Positions 5,938 to 13,934 of a stretch of DNA of 13,934 nucleotides are shown here, piece by piece. The notes beneath the pieces are model-generated. The model saw nothing but the letters and a program-made list of their open reading frames with translations, was not told the origin of the DNA and ran no database searches. The position numbers and the translations under genes are program-made. Numbering within the stretch: the first letter of the stretch is position 1; the number at the start of each line of letters is the position of its first letter. Origin of the DNA: Betaproteobacteria bacterium (lineage in GTDB: Bacteria > Pseudomonadota > Gammaproteobacteria > Burkholderiales > SG8-41); contig JAJTHX010000317.1 of NCBI GenBank assembly GCA_021300125.1, forward strand, positions 1 to 13,934. Reading direction: 5' to 3'.

Positions 5938-5975
5938 GGTGATGGCCCACCGGCTGACGACGGAGGGCCATCACC
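5938..5975. terminator. Hairpin between convergent genes
   Basis: GGTGATGGCCC (5938-5948) and GGGCCATCACC (5965-5975) form a perfect 11-bp stem with a 16-nt loop. It ends 3 nt from the permease stop codon. No T-run flanks it on either strand, so any terminator activity would be non-canonical. TGGTGAT (5937-5943) can also pair with ATCACCA (5884-5890), so two folds compete. Confidence 0.45.
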
Positions 5976-5978
5976 CAA

Positions 5979-7949
5979 TCACTCCACCTTCATCGGCAAA
6001 ATCACCATCTGGATGCCCTGCAGGTGCAGCTTCTGCTGCAGCGCAAGTGCGGTCTGGTTGTGCAGCCAGCGGGTGAAGAAGTTGTCGTGCACGAAGATCA
6101 GCTTGGAGGCGAAGAACACGCAGTTCGGGAAGTCGCGCGTGACCTGCTCGACGAGCTTGAGCAGCTCATCCACCGGCTCGGTGCCGAAACCGCAGTAGCT
6201 TTTTGCCGCCAGCTGGTGGGTGTGGCAGAAGTTCTCGTAGTAGCGCAGTGAATTCTCGATCTCGAACTGCAGGGTGCGCAGCGCACCGGCGCCGTCGAAG
6301 CGCTGTGCGTCGATTTCGCCGACGCTGACGAACACGAAGTTGCGGAAGTGGCCGGGGAACAGGCGCTGCACCCAGAGCAGCGCGTGCATGCCCACGCCGC
6401 GGTTTTTGCCGACGAAGAACACCGCAGTCGGCTTCTGCGCATCGGGTTGTGGCGGATGGTCGACGGCCTTGAGCGGGCCGCCGCTGGAGAACAGCCGGTC
6501 GATCTTGCGCAGCTGTTCCCGCGTCTCGCTGTAATGCCAGCGGATCGCAGCGCACAGCGCAATCACGCCGCCGGTGATCAGCAGCGTCACCCAGCCGCCA
6601 TCGAAGAACTTGCCGATGACCAGCACCAGCAGGATGCCGGTGGTGACGAACAGGCCCGCCCCTGAAAGCGCCAGCCGCCAGCGCCAGTTGGCGGCAGAGC
6701 GCCGGTTGCGCAACCAGTACAGGCACAGCCCCCACAGCGCGATACTGAACGTCAGGAACACGTTGATGCTGTAGAGCACCACCAGCAACGCGACGCTACC
6801 CTCGCTCCACAGCAGCACCACCAGCGCCGCCACTGCCATCAGCACGATGCCGTTCTGTGTCACAAGGCGGCTGGAGAGCTGGCGGAACTGCCGCGGCACC
6901 CAGGAGTCCGCCGCCATGTTCGCGAGGACCGCAGGCCCGCCGAGGAAGCCGGTATTGGCGGCGATGAACAGCAATCCGGCCTCGAGCAGCAGCACCACCA
7001 GCAGCGCGGTTTCGTTCAGTGCCGGGCTGCCGAGGTTGAATTCGTCGATGATGGCGCCGAACACCGTGGCATTGAGCGTCTGCCCCGGGATCTTCACCGC
7101 GTCCCACAGCATGTAGAGCACGAGTATGCCGCCGGCGGTGAAGGCCAGCGACATCGCCATGTAGAACATGGTCCACTTGCCGGTGCGCACACGCGGTTCG
7201 GCCAGGGTGTTGATGTTGTTGGAGACCGCCTCCAGACCGGTGTAGGTGCCGCCGCCGTGGGAATACGCGAACAGCAGCGTCGCCGCGACGAAGGTCCAGC
7301 CGGCTTCGCCGGCCATCGCCCGGGTCTCGGCCATGGTGGCGGGAATCAGCGTCGGCAGCCGCTCGGCATGGGCATAGATGCCCCACACGATCAGCAGCGC
7401 GTGGGTGATGACGAAGCCAAGGAACACCGGCAGCAGGATCTTGATCGCCTCCTTGATGCCGCGCAGGTTGAGGGTCAGCAGGATCAGCACCAGGCCGATG
7501 GCGAAGGGCACCTTCCAGCCCTGCCAGGACACCGGCAGCAGGCTGAACACCGCATCCGCACCGCTCGCCACCGAGATCGCGATGGTCAGCACGTAATCCA
7601 CGATCAGCGCGGCGCCGGCGGTGACCCCGGCGCGCGGCCCGATCAGCTGGGTGGCGACCTTGTAGCCGCCGCCGCCGTTGGGAAACAGCTCGATCACCTG
7701 GTTGTAGGCGAGCGAGATGATGAACACGGTGATGATGGTGGCTGCGGCGAGATACAGTCCGAGCTGGGTGTGCGTACCCAGCGCGACATAGGCTTCTTCC
7801 GGGCCGTAACAGGCAGAGGACAGGCCGTCGGCGCCAAGGCCGACCCAGGCGAAAAAAGCGATCAGCGCAATGTGCCGGCGCGTCTCGGGATTCATCGGAT
7901 CGCGCGGGGCGCCGATGACGATGTTGCGCAGTTTGCTTGGGCTGGCCAA
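5979..7949 (-). CDS. APC-superfamily permease, KimA/YdaO-like, with C-terminal cytosolic domain
   Basis: This is an inner-membrane transporter of about 656 residues. Around 12 hydrophobic helices fill residues 27-470, followed by a roughly 180-residue soluble tail. The first helix carries GADGLSSACYGPEEA (39-53). This corresponds to the SSDALSSVAYG-type region of the Bacillus K+ importer KimA, whose Asp and Tyr take part in K+ binding. YKVATQLIGPRAG (96-108) and SHGGGTYTGLEAVSNN (230-245) are further conserved blocks. The tail, with FVGKNRGVGMHALLWVQRLF and a final GIQMVILPMKVE, resembles the regulatory C-terminal domain of these permeases. Potassium is a possible substrate, but amino acids cannot be excluded. 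The start is uncertain: the frame is open to 8165. I prefer the TTG at 7949 because the block LRNIVIGAPRDPMNPETRRH precedes helix 1 in relatives; the ATG at codon 19 is the alternative. The gene is divergent from recG and convergent with the dehydrogenase pair. Confidence 0.82.
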   Translation of the reverse strand: MASPSKLRNIVIGAPRDPMNPETRRHIALIAFFAWVGLGADGLSSACYGPEEAYVALGTHTQLGLYLAAATIITVFIISLAYNQVIELFPNGGGGYKVATQLIGPRAGVTAGAALIVDYVLTIAISVASGADAVFSLLPVSWQGWKVPFAIGLVLILLTLNLRGIKEAIKILLPVFLGFVITHALLIVWGIYAHAERLPTLIPATMAETRAMAGEAGWTFVAATLLFAYSHGGGTYTGLEAVSNNINTLAEPRVRTGKWTMFYMAMSLAFTAGGILVLYMLWDAVKIPGQTLNATVFGAIIDEFNLGSPALNETALLVVLLLEAGLLFIAANTGFLGGPAVLANMAADSWVPRQFRQLSSRLVTQNGIVLMAVAALVVLLWSEGSVALLVVLYSINVFLTFSIALWGLCLYWLRNRRSAANWRWRLALSGAGLFVTTGILLVLVIGKFFDGGWVTLLITGGVIALCAAIRWHYSETREQLRKIDRLFSSGGPLKAVDHPPQPDAQKPTAVFFVGKNRGVGMHALLWVQRLFPGHFRNFVFVSVGEIDAQRFDGAGALRTLQFEIENSLRYYENFCHTHQLAAKSYCGFGTEPVDELLKLVEQVTRDFPNCVFFASKLIFVHDNFFTRWLHNQTALALQQKLHLQGIQMVILPMKVE

Positions 7950-8212
7950 GAGTTGCCGGGCGCGGCGCCTCAGTCGGCGTCGTGATTCCTGTGCCGGGGG
8001 GCCGCGGCGCGGGGCGCCGGGATTGCAGGATCGACCGGGCGGTCGTTCATGGGAAGGGCTGTCGCGTAAAATGAGCGCGTGTTGCACAGCATCATAACGC
8101 AATTGCGCCCCGGCTTGGGTGTGTGTTGCGGCCGCAGTGGCCGGGAGGCGTTGCGGCCCAGGCATACCCGCGACTTCAGGTCACGCCCGGGCGCGCCGGC
8201 ATTGGCGCCACG
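7950..8212. other. Divergent intergenic region between permease and recG
   Basis: This stretch should hold the promoters of both flanking genes. The only hexamer that stands out is a TAAAAT (8067-8072) that could be a -10 box for recG, without a good -35 at 16-18 bp. A short minus-strand frame starting at ATG 8050 reads MNDRPVDPAIPAP but ends after 26 codons and has no support as a gene. No riboswitch or terminator was seen. Confidence 0.3.
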
Positions 8213-10294
8213 ATGAGCCGCCAGCAGAAGGCTGTGGCGCCGGATGTGCATCCTTCCTTGTCGGGGCTGAGCAAGGCGGTGACTGACAAGCTCGCCAATC
8301 TCGGCATCCAGCGCAAGTTCGATCTCGTGCTCCATCTGCCGCTGCGCTACGACGATGAAACGCGGCTGACGCCAATTGCCGATGCGCTGCCCGGTACCGA
8401 GCTGCTGGTGCAGGGCAGGGTCACTGACAGCGGCATCCAGTACCGGCCCAAGCGCCAGCTCGTCTGCCGAATCGAGGACGGCGGCGGCGCGCTGGTGCTG
8501 CGTTTTCTGAATTTCTACGGCAGCCAGGCCAAACTGCTGGCGGTCGGCAACACCATTCGCGCCTTCGGTGCGGTACGGCTGGGCCACCTCGGTGCGGAGA
8601 TGGTGCATCCGCGCTTCCGGGTGGTGTCGGGCGAGCTGCCGGTGGCACAGGCCTTGACGCCGGTGTATCCCACGACCGCGGGCCTGGGCCAGGACACGCT
8701 GCGCCGGCTGATCGCGCGCGCGCTCGCCGATGAGCCTCTCGCCGAACTGCTGCCCGAGGCCTTGACCGCTGCATTGGGCCTGCCCTCCTTCGCCGCCGCG
8801 GTGCGCCTGCTGCACAATCCGCCGCCCGAGGTATCACAGATTCTGCTGCAGGCGCGCACGCATCCGGCATGGCGGCGGATGAAGTTCGATGAACTGCTGG
8901 CGCAGCAACTGTCGATGCGCGTGCATTACCAGCGCCGCCGTGCTGCCGGCGCGCCGGTGCTGCGGGTCAAAGGCGGGCTGGTCAATGCCTTGCTGCAGCG
9001 TCTCGCATTCCGCCTCACCGCCGCGCAGAACCGCGTGTTGGCGCAGGTGCGCGATGACCTGGGCCAGCCGCATCCGATGCAGCGCCTGCTGCAGGGTGAT
9101 GTCGGCAGCGGCAAGACGGTCGTGGCTGCGCTGGCCGCGCTGCAGTGTGTGGAAAACGGTTACCAGGCGGCGGTGATGGCGCCCACCGAAATCCTCGCCG
9201 AACAGCACTACCGCAAATTTTCGGAGTGGCTGGAACCGCTCGGGGTGAAGGTCGCGTGGCTGTCCGGTAACCTGAAAAAATCCGATAAAAAACAATGGCT
9301 TGTGGAGATTGCTGCGGGCGATGCTGCGATTGCGGTCGGCACCCACGCCCTGTTCGAGGACGAGGTGGTCTTCAAGAACCTGGGCCTGGCCATCGTGGAC
9401 GAGCAGCACCGCTTCGGCGTGCACCAGCGGCTCGCGCTGCGCATGAAGGGCACCCGGCCCAATCGCGGCGCGCAGCCGCACCAGCTGATGATGAGCGCGA
9501 CGCCGATCCCGCGTACGCTGGCGATGAGCTATTACGCCGACCTCGACGTGTCGGTGATCGATGAGCTGCCGCCGGGGCGCACGCCGGTGGTGACCAAGCT
9601 GGTGTCGGAGGAGCGCCGCGATGAAGTGATCCAGCGCGTGCGCGATGCCTGCATCTCCGGGCGACAGGCATACTGGGTGTGTCCTCTGATCGAAGAATCC
9701 GAGAAGCTGCAGTTGCAGACGGCGCTCGATACCTACGCCCATCTGCAAGAAACCTTTCCCGAATTGCGTGTCGGCCTGGTCCATGGCCGCATGAAGGGCG
9801 CCGAGAAACAGGCGGTGATGGCCGCGTTCAAGGCCGGTGACGTGCAGCTGTTGGTGGCGACCACCGTGATCGAGGTCGGCGTTGATGTGCCCAATGCCTC
9901 GCTGATGGTGATTGAGCATGCCGAGCGCATGGGCCTGTCGCAGCTGCACCAGTTGCGCGGACGTGTTGGCCGCGGCGCTGCCGAAAGCGCCTGCGTGCTG
10001 CTCTACCAGGCGCCGCTGTCGCCGATGGCGAAGGAGCGGCTGAAGGTGATCTACGAACACACCGACGGGTTCGAAATCGCGCGCCAGGATTTGAACCTGC
10101 GCGGCCCCGGCGAACTGCTCGGCGCGCGCCAGAGCGGGGTGCCGATGCTGCGCTTTGCCGACCTCGCGCGCGACCTTGACCTGCTGGATGCCGCGCGCGA
10201 TGCCGCGGAATCGCTGCTGCGCGAGCATCCGGAGGCGGCGCAGGCGCACCTGGCGCGCTGGCTGGGCGGCCGCAACGAATACCTGAAGGTATAA
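8213..10294 (+). CDS. recG: ATP-dependent DNA helicase RecG
   Basis: This is a superfamily 2 helicase that remodels stalled replication forks and Holliday junctions and limits aberrant replication restart. With the ATG at 8213 the product is 693 residues, the same length as E. coli RecG. The N-terminal wedge/OB domain (about 60-150) precedes the motor. Helicase motifs are complete: Walker A GDVGSGKT (295-302), motif Ia APTEILAEQ (323-331), DEQH box (396-399, DEQHRFGVHQR), SATPIPRT (428-435), TTVIEVGVDVPNAS (550-563) and motif VI QLRGRVGRG (580-588). The C-terminal DLNLRGPGELLGARQSG block (626-642) is the RecG-specific region. The frame extends upstream to 8123, but those 30 codons are not RecG-like, so the later ATG is chosen despite a weak ribosome-binding site. 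The ubiquinone genes begin about 110 bp downstream on the same strand and may be co-transcribed. Confidence 0.97.
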   Translation: MSRQQKAVAPDVHPSLSGLSKAVTDKLANLGIQRKFDLVLHLPLRYDDETRLTPIADALPGTELLVQGRVTDSGIQYRPKRQLVCRIEDGGGALVLRFLNFYGSQAKLLAVGNTIRAFGAVRLGHLGAEMVHPRFRVVSGELPVAQALTPVYPTTAGLGQDTLRRLIARALADEPLAELLPEALTAALGLPSFAAAVRLLHNPPPEVSQILLQARTHPAWRRMKFDELLAQQLSMRVHYQRRRAAGAPVLRVKGGLVNALLQRLAFRLTAAQNRVLAQVRDDLGQPHPMQRLLQGDVGSGKTVVAALAALQCVENGYQAAVMAPTEILAEQHYRKFSEWLEPLGVKVAWLSGNLKKSDKKQWLVEIAAGDAAIAVGTHALFEDEVVFKNLGLAIVDEQHRFGVHQRLALRMKGTRPNRGAQPHQLMMSATPIPRTLAMSYYADLDVSVIDELPPGRTPVVTKLVSEERRDEVIQRVRDACISGRQAYWVCPLIEESEKLQLQTALDTYAHLQETFPELRVGLVHGRMKGAEKQAVMAAFKAGDVQLLVATTVIEVGVDVPNASLMVIEHAERMGLSQLHQLRGRVGRGAAESACVLLYQAPLSPMAKERLKVIYEHTDGFEIARQDLNLRGPGELLGARQSGVPMLRFADLARDLDLLDAARDAAESLLREHPEAAQAHLARWLGGRNEYLKV

Positions 10295-10405
10295 AAGCGG
10301 GGCGGCAGGGCGCGAATGGCCGGTTCGCGGCGGATGCGATAATTCGTGCCTGAGTGTGCGCCTTGGATGCGCGCCTGAAATCGCGCCCCTGAATTGCAAT
10401 CCACC

Positions 10406-10939
10406 GTGAAAAACATCCCCCGAGACAGACTGTGGTGTGCCGCGCCGGTCAACGCCGGCGCGCTGCGGCCATGGCTTACCGACCGCGGCTCGCTGACCGC
10501 GCGGCTTGAACGGCATGCGGGAGCAATCACGGTCAGGCTGCTGTTCCAGGGTCTGCGCCGCGCGCATCGCGACGAGGCCTTCCTCTTTGGCCCGCAGTCG
10601 CGGCGCGTGCTGGTGCGCGAAGTGCTGCTGATGCACGAAGGCCGGCCGCTGGTGTTTGCCCATACCGTGCTGGATGCCGCGGCACTGCGAGGTGCCTGGC
10701 GCCGTGTTACCGGTCTCGGCAATCGGCCCCTCGGCGCCGCGCTGTTTGCCGATCCGCGCATCGCGCGTTACCCGCTGCGCCAGAAAAAACTCGGGCGCCA
10801 CCATCCGCTGCGACGCAGGGCCGCCGCACTGCTGCCGGCGCTGCCGGCTTCATTGTGGGCACGGCGCTCGCTGTTTGCACTGGACCGCTCACCCATACTC
10901 GTCAGCGAAGTGTTCCTGCCTGCGGTGAGTGCGCTGTGA
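10406..10939 (+). CDS. ubiC: Chorismate-pyruvate lyase
   Basis: UbiC is a cytosolic enzyme that splits chorismate into pyruvate and 4-hydroxybenzoate, the ring precursor of ubiquinone. Residues recognisable in the family are present: WLTDRGSLTARL (23-34), REVLL (71-75), PLVFAHTVLD (81-90), GNRPLG (105-110) and WARRSLFALD near the end, followed by LVSEVFLP (165-172). Arg71, Leu109 and Glu168 correspond to E. coli Arg76, Leu114 and Glu155, and the Arg-Leu spacing of 38 residues is identical. The product is 177 residues against 164 in E. coli; the extra length is a basic loop, KKLGRHHPLRRRAA, before the WARRS block. The start is unclear: GTG 10406 is chosen, and TTG 10394 would add four residues; neither has a clear ribosome-binding site. 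The stop overlaps the GTG start of ubiA (GTGA), showing translational coupling. Confidence 0.93.
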   Translation: MKNIPRDRLWCAAPVNAGALRPWLTDRGSLTARLERHAGAITVRLLFQGLRRAHRDEAFLFGPQSRRVLVREVLLMHEGRPLVFAHTVLDAAALRGAWRRVTGLGNRPLGAALFADPRIARYPLRQKKLGRHHPLRRRAAALLPALPASLWARRSLFALDRSPILVSEVFLPAVSAL

Positions 10940-11826
10940 GCCAGCCCCTGAAGCTGAAGGATCGTCTGAGCGCCTACGAGAAGCTGATGCGGCTCGACAA
11001 GCCCATCGGCATCCTGCTGCTGCTGTGGCCGACCCTGTGGGGGCTGTGGTTCGCCTCGGCCGGACTGCCGTCTCCGGATGTGCTGCTGATCTTTATCACC
11101 GGCACGGTGCTGATGCGCTCGGCCGGCTGCGTGGTCAACGACTATGCCGACCGCGGAATCGACCCCCATGTTGAACGCACGCGCAACCGGCCCCTGGCCG
11201 CCGGCCTGGTGCAGCCGAAAGAGGCACTGCTGCTTGCCGGCGCCTTGATGCTGCTTGCGCTCGTGCTGGTGCTGTTCCTGAATACGCTGACCCTCCTGCT
11301 TGCCTTCGCAGCGGCGGCGATCGCGGTGATCTACCCTTTCCTCAAGCGCGTGTTTCCGCTGCCGCAGGCCTGGCTGGGACTCGCATTCGGATTCGGCATT
11401 CCGATGGGTTATGCCGCGGTGTGGAACGCGCTGCCGCCGGTGGCCTGGGCATTGCTGCTGGCGACGGTGTTCTGGGCCATCGCCTACGACACCGAGTATG
11501 CGATGGTGGACCGCGACGACGACCTCAGGATCGGCGTCAAGTCCTCAGCCATCCTGTTCGGCCGCTTCGATGTCGTCGGCGTGATGGCCGCGCATGTCCT
11601 GTTTCTGGCAACCATGACCGGGATCGGCTGGTGGCAGCTGCGCGGCGAGTACTATTTCGGCGCGCTGACCCTGGCCTCGCTGCTGGTGCTGTATCAATAC
11701 CGGCTGATCAGGGACCGCAGCCGCGAAGGCTGCTTCAGGGCCTTTCTCAACAACAACGGGGTTGGCGCGCTTATTTTCGCCGGCACCGCAATTGACTGGT
11801 GGCGCTATCCGCGCATGATGTTATGA
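10936..11826 (+). CDS. ubiA: 4-hydroxybenzoate polyprenyltransferase
   Basis: UbiA is an integral inner-membrane prenyltransferase that attaches the polyprenyl side chain to 4-hydroxybenzoate, the second step of ubiquinone synthesis. The product is 296 residues (E. coli: 290). Both aspartate-rich Mg2+-diphosphate motifs are intact: NDYADRGID (68-76) with [10 protein letters not shown] just after it, and [13 protein letters not shown] (184-196). Seven to nine hydrophobic helices separate them, starting at [18 protein letters not shown] (23-40). The GTG at 10936 is chosen because it overlaps the ubiC stop and gives the usual [27 protein letters not shown] start; an upstream in-frame extension to 10855 would lie inside ubiC. 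The last codon overlaps the ubiD start (ATGA). The enzyme supplies the substrate for the next gene. Confidence 0.97.
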   Translation: MSQPLKLKDRLSAYEKLMRLDKPIGILLLLWPTLWGLWFASAGLPSPDVLLIFITGTVLMRSAGCVVNDYADRGIDPHVERTRNRPLAAGLVQPKEALLLAGALMLLALVLVLFLNTLTLLLAFAAAAIAVIYPFLKRVFPLPQAWLGLAFGFGIPMGYAAVWNALPPVAWALLLATVFWAIAYDTEYAMVDRDDDLRIGVKSSAILFGRFDVVGVMAAHVLFLATMTGIGWWQLRGEYYFGALTLASLLVLYQYRLIRDRSREGCFRAFLNNNGVGALIFAGTAIDWWRYPRMML

Positions 11827-13286
11827 GCTACAGAGATTTGCGCGACTTCATCGCCGGCCTTGAACGCGAGGGCCAGCTCAAACGCATCGGCGTCGAGGTC
11901 GATCCGAAACTGGAAATGACCGAGATCTGCGACCGCGTGCTCAAGGCGGGCGGGCCGGCCCTGCTGTTTGAACAGCCCAAGGGCCACAGCATGCCCGTGC
12001 TCGGCAACCTGTTCGGCACGCCGCAGCGCGTGGCCCGCGGCATGGGCCGCGAGTCGGTGGCCGCATTGCGCGAGCTGGGGCAATTGCTGGCGCAGCTGAA
12101 GGAACCGGAGCCGCCCAAGGGCCTGAAGGACGCCTGGGACAAGCTGCCGCTGCTGCGGCGGGTGCTGAGCATGCAGCCGAAACTGGTGCGCGATCCGGTG
12201 TGCCAGGAACAGGTATGGGAGGGTAACGACGTTGACCTTGCCCGCCTGCCGATTCAGACCTGCTGGCCCGGCGACATCGCGCCATTGGTGACCTGGGGCC
12301 TGACGGTCACGCGCGGGCCGAACAAGACCCGGCAGAACCTCGGCATTTACCGGCAGCAGGTCATTGCGAAGAACAAGCTGATCATGCGCTGGCTCGCGCA
12401 CCGCGGCGGCGCGCTGGATTACCGCGACCATTGCCTCGCGCATCCGCGCGAGCCCTTTCCGGTGGCGGTGGCGCTCGGTGCCGACCCGGCGACCACGCTG
12501 GGCGCGGTGACGCCGGTGCCCGATGCGCTGTCTGAATACCAGTTTGCCGGCCTCCTGCGCGGCGGGAAGACCGAGATCGCGCAGTGCCTGACGCATGACC
12601 TGAAAGTGCCGGCGCGCGCCGAGATCGTGCTCGAAGGCCACATTCATCCCGGCGAAACCGCGCTCGAAGGTCCGTTCGGCGACCACACCGGCTATTACAA
12701 CGAGCAGGACCGCTTCCCGGTGTTCACCATCGCGCGCATCACGCTGCGCCGCGACCCGATCTACCACTCGACCTACACCGGCAAGCCGCCGGACGAACCG
12801 GCGGTGCTGGGCGAGGCGCTGAACGAAGTCTTCGTGCCGCTGCTGGCGAAACAGTTTCCGGAGATCGTCGATTTCTACCTGCCGCCCGAAGGCTGCTCGT
12901 ACCGTATCGCCTGTGTCAGCATCAAAAAACAGTACCCGGGCCACGCCAAGCGCGTCATGTTCGGCATCTGGAGTTTCCTGCGCCAGTTCATGTACACCAA
13001 GTTCATCATCGTCACCGACGATGACGTCAACGTGCGCGACTGGAAAGAGGTGATCTGGGCGCTCACCACGCGCGTCGATCCCAAGCGCGACACGCTGATC
13101 GCCGACGCGACACCGATTGACTACCTCGATTTCGCCAGCCCGGTGGCCGGGCTCGGTTCGAAGATGGGCATTGATGCCACCAACAAATGGCCGGCGGAAA
13201 CCAGCCGCGAATGGGGCACGCCGATTGCGATGAGTGACGACGTGAAAAAACGCGTCGATGCGCTGTGGTCGCAGCTGGGCTTGTAG
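11823..13286 (+). CDS. ubiD: 4-hydroxy-3-polyprenylbenzoate decarboxylase
   Basis: UbiD removes the carboxyl group from prenylated 4-hydroxybenzoate, the third step of ubiquinone synthesis. It uses prenylated FMN made by UbiX, which is not encoded in this window. The product is 487 residues (E. coli: 497). UbiD-family landmarks are present: [10 protein letters not shown] (171-180), with Asn and Arg expected at the cofactor/metal site, HRGGA (193-197), and the highly conserved [12 protein letters not shown] (281-292) that contains an active-site Glu. Another Glu at 267 (ARAEIVLEG) and the C-terminal [15 protein letters not shown] and VDPKRDT blocks also fit. The ATG at 11823 overlaps the ubiA stop by four bases; an in-frame ATG eight codons upstream lies inside ubiA and is less likely. 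Having ubiD directly behind ubiCA, rather than elsewhere as in E. coli, gives a compact three-gene operon. Confidence 0.97.
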   Translation: MSYRDLRDFIAGLEREGQLKRIGVEVDPKLEMTEICDRVLKAGGPALLFEQPKGHSMPVLGNLFGTPQRVARGMGRESVAALRELGQLLAQLKEPEPPKGLKDAWDKLPLLRRVLSMQPKLVRDPVCQEQVWEGNDVDLARLPIQTCWPGDIAPLVTWGLTVTRGPNKTRQNLGIYRQQVIAKNKLIMRWLAHRGGALDYRDHCLAHPREPFPVAVALGADPATTLGAVTPVPDALSEYQFAGLLRGGKTEIAQCLTHDLKVPARAEIVLEGHIHPGETALEGPFGDHTGYYNEQDRFPVFTIARITLRRDPIYHSTYTGKPPDEPAVLGEALNEVFVPLLAKQFPEIVDFYLPPEGCSYRIACVSIKKQYPGHAKRVMFGIWSFLRQFMYTKFIIVTDDDVNVRDWKEVIWALTTRVDPKRDTLIADATPIDYLDFASPVAGLGSKMGIDATNKWPAETSREWGTPIAMSDDVKKRVDALWSQLGL

Positions 13287-13365
13287 TCCTGCCGCATCTT
13301 ATCCATAAGTGATTGTTTTAATTGAATAATATTTCAGGCCGTATGGCCCTGGGCCAGGTGTGGCG
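13287..13365. other. Short AT-rich spacer after ubiD
   Basis: A conspicuously AT-rich run (13300-13335) contains a TAATAT (13327-13332) that could be a -10 box for the following gene, but no matching -35 is evident. It is followed by the 13-nt palindrome TGGCCC-T-GGGCCA (13344-13356), which could be an operator or a small hairpin. No T-run terminator for the ubi genes was found. Confidence 0.3.
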
Positions 13366-13934
13366 ATGAGCACGGTGCTGCTGCTCAAGCTGTTCCTGGT
13401 GCCCGCGCTGATCGCGGTGGTGACCTTTGCAGGCCGGCGCTGGGGGCCGGCAGTGGCGGGCTGGCTGTCCGCGTTCCCGATCGTCGCCGGGCCGATCCTG
13501 TGGTTCATTGCGCTGGAGCAGGGTGCAGAGTTCGCCGCGGTGGCGGCGGTGGGCACACTGGTCGGTGTGCTGGCGATCCTCGTCTACGGCATCTGCTATG
13601 CCTGGGCCGCCACGCGTTTCGGCTGGGCGGCCAGTCTTGCGCTGGCCTATGTGGGTTACGCCTTTGCTGCCGCTGCGGTGAGTGCTGTGCCGCTGGCGCT
13701 GACGGTGTCCACACTGGCGGTACTGGTCGCGTTGTTTTTCGCGCCACGCGCCTATCCCCGGCGCGAGGCGGGCGTGCCGCCTGCCAAACCCGCCAACGAT
13801 CTGCTGCTGCGCATGGCGCTGGGCGCGGCGCTGGTGCTGGCAGTGACCCATTTCGCCGACAGCCTCGGCCCTTCGCTGTCGGGCGTGCTCGCGATGTTCC
13901 CGGTGATGAACACGGTGCTCGCGCTGTTCACCCA
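13366..13934 (+). CDS. Unidentified multi-pass membrane protein (3' end outside window)
   Basis: The frame opens at ATG 13366 and runs 189 codons to the window edge without a stop. The start has a modest AGG-containing ribosome-binding site; GTG 13360 is an in-frame alternative. The product is strongly hydrophobic: MSTVLLLKLFLVPALIAVVT, then several further helices interrupted by a short basic loop (APRAYPRREAG, about residues 125-135). Two segments resemble each other, GWLSAFPIVAGPILWFI (about 34-50) and GVLAMFPVMNTVLALFT (about 173-189), each with a Phe-Pro in the middle of a helix. This suggests an internally duplicated small transporter-like protein. I do not recognise the family and assign no function. 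It follows ubiD by 79 bp on the same strand. Confidence 0.7.
   Translation, partial: MSTVLLLKLFLVPALIAVVTFAGRRWGPAVAGWLSAFPIVAGPILWFIALEQGAEFAAVAAVGTLVGVLAILVYGICYAWAATRFGWAASLALAYVGYAFAAAAVSAVPLALTVSTLAVLVALFFAPRAYPRREAGVPPAKPANDLLLRMALGAALVLAVTHFADSLGPSLSGVLAMFPVMNTVLALFT

Noticed and set aside
7970..8815. Long minus-strand frame of 281 codons overlapping recG
   Set aside because: It is a high-GC shadow of recG. The overlapped region encodes unmistakable RecG, and the frame shows no domain.
10295..10405. Promoter with GATAAT (10338-10343) before ubiC
   Set aside because: There is no plausible -35 element at 16-18 bp upstream, and co-transcription from recG is equally possible.
8834..10804. 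656-codon minus-strand frame opposite recG and ubiC
   Set aside because: It is the antisense shadow of two well-identified genes; its product is His/Arg/Gln-rich with no family resemblance.
11805..12944. 379-codon minus-strand frame opposite ubiD
   Set aside because: It is an antisense shadow produced by GC-biased codon use in ubiD, with no domain.

Overview
The window is GC-rich chromosomal DNA from a Gram-negative proteobacterium. It carries an outer-membrane beta-barrel gene, a ubiCAD-type ubiquinone cluster and a typical 693-residue RecG. The gene content and the recG-ubiC-ubiA-ubiD order would fit a betaproteobacterium (Rhodocyclales or Nitrosomonadales-like) or a related gammaproteobacterium; this placement is inference. 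Ten protein-coding genes or gene ends are well supported, and two of them run off the window edges.

Layout. 3-1556 (+) is the C-terminal part of a large outer-membrane beta-barrel protein, closed by a hairpin. 1611-1797 (-) looks like the 3' remnant of a GC-rich gene. It is cut off where a visibly AT-richer accessory stretch begins (about 1798-2690). That stretch holds one small AlpA/excisionase-like helix-turn-helix gene (2075-2515, +), a perfect hairpin just upstream of it, and a structured, probably non-coding segment ending in a strong intrinsic terminator. 2704-3288 (-) encodes a GDT1/TMEM165-family Mn2+/Ca2+ exporter. Across a divergent promoter region with a long inverted repeat lie two overlapping acyl-CoA dehydrogenase genes (3557-4699 and 4696-5850, +). 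By sequence they look like one heteromeric enzyme in which only the second subunit carries a catalytic glutamate. They converge on a KimA-like APC-superfamily permease (5979-7949, -). Between the two lie two hairpins and a 39-bp diverged duplicate of the permease gene's 3' end.

From 8213 onward everything is on the + strand: recG, then ubiC-ubiA-ubiD joined by 4-nt stop/start overlaps. These three genes give the first dedicated steps of ubiquinone synthesis: chorismate to 4-hydroxybenzoate, prenylation, and decarboxylation. A new membrane protein with an internal repeat starts at 13366 and leaves the window.

No complete novel defence or mobile system is visible. The least explained part is the 1.6-2.7 kb block: a gene remnant, a lone HTH gene with an operator-like hairpin, and a repeat-rich candidate RNA. 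The second least explained is the permease-tail duplication at 5874-5912.
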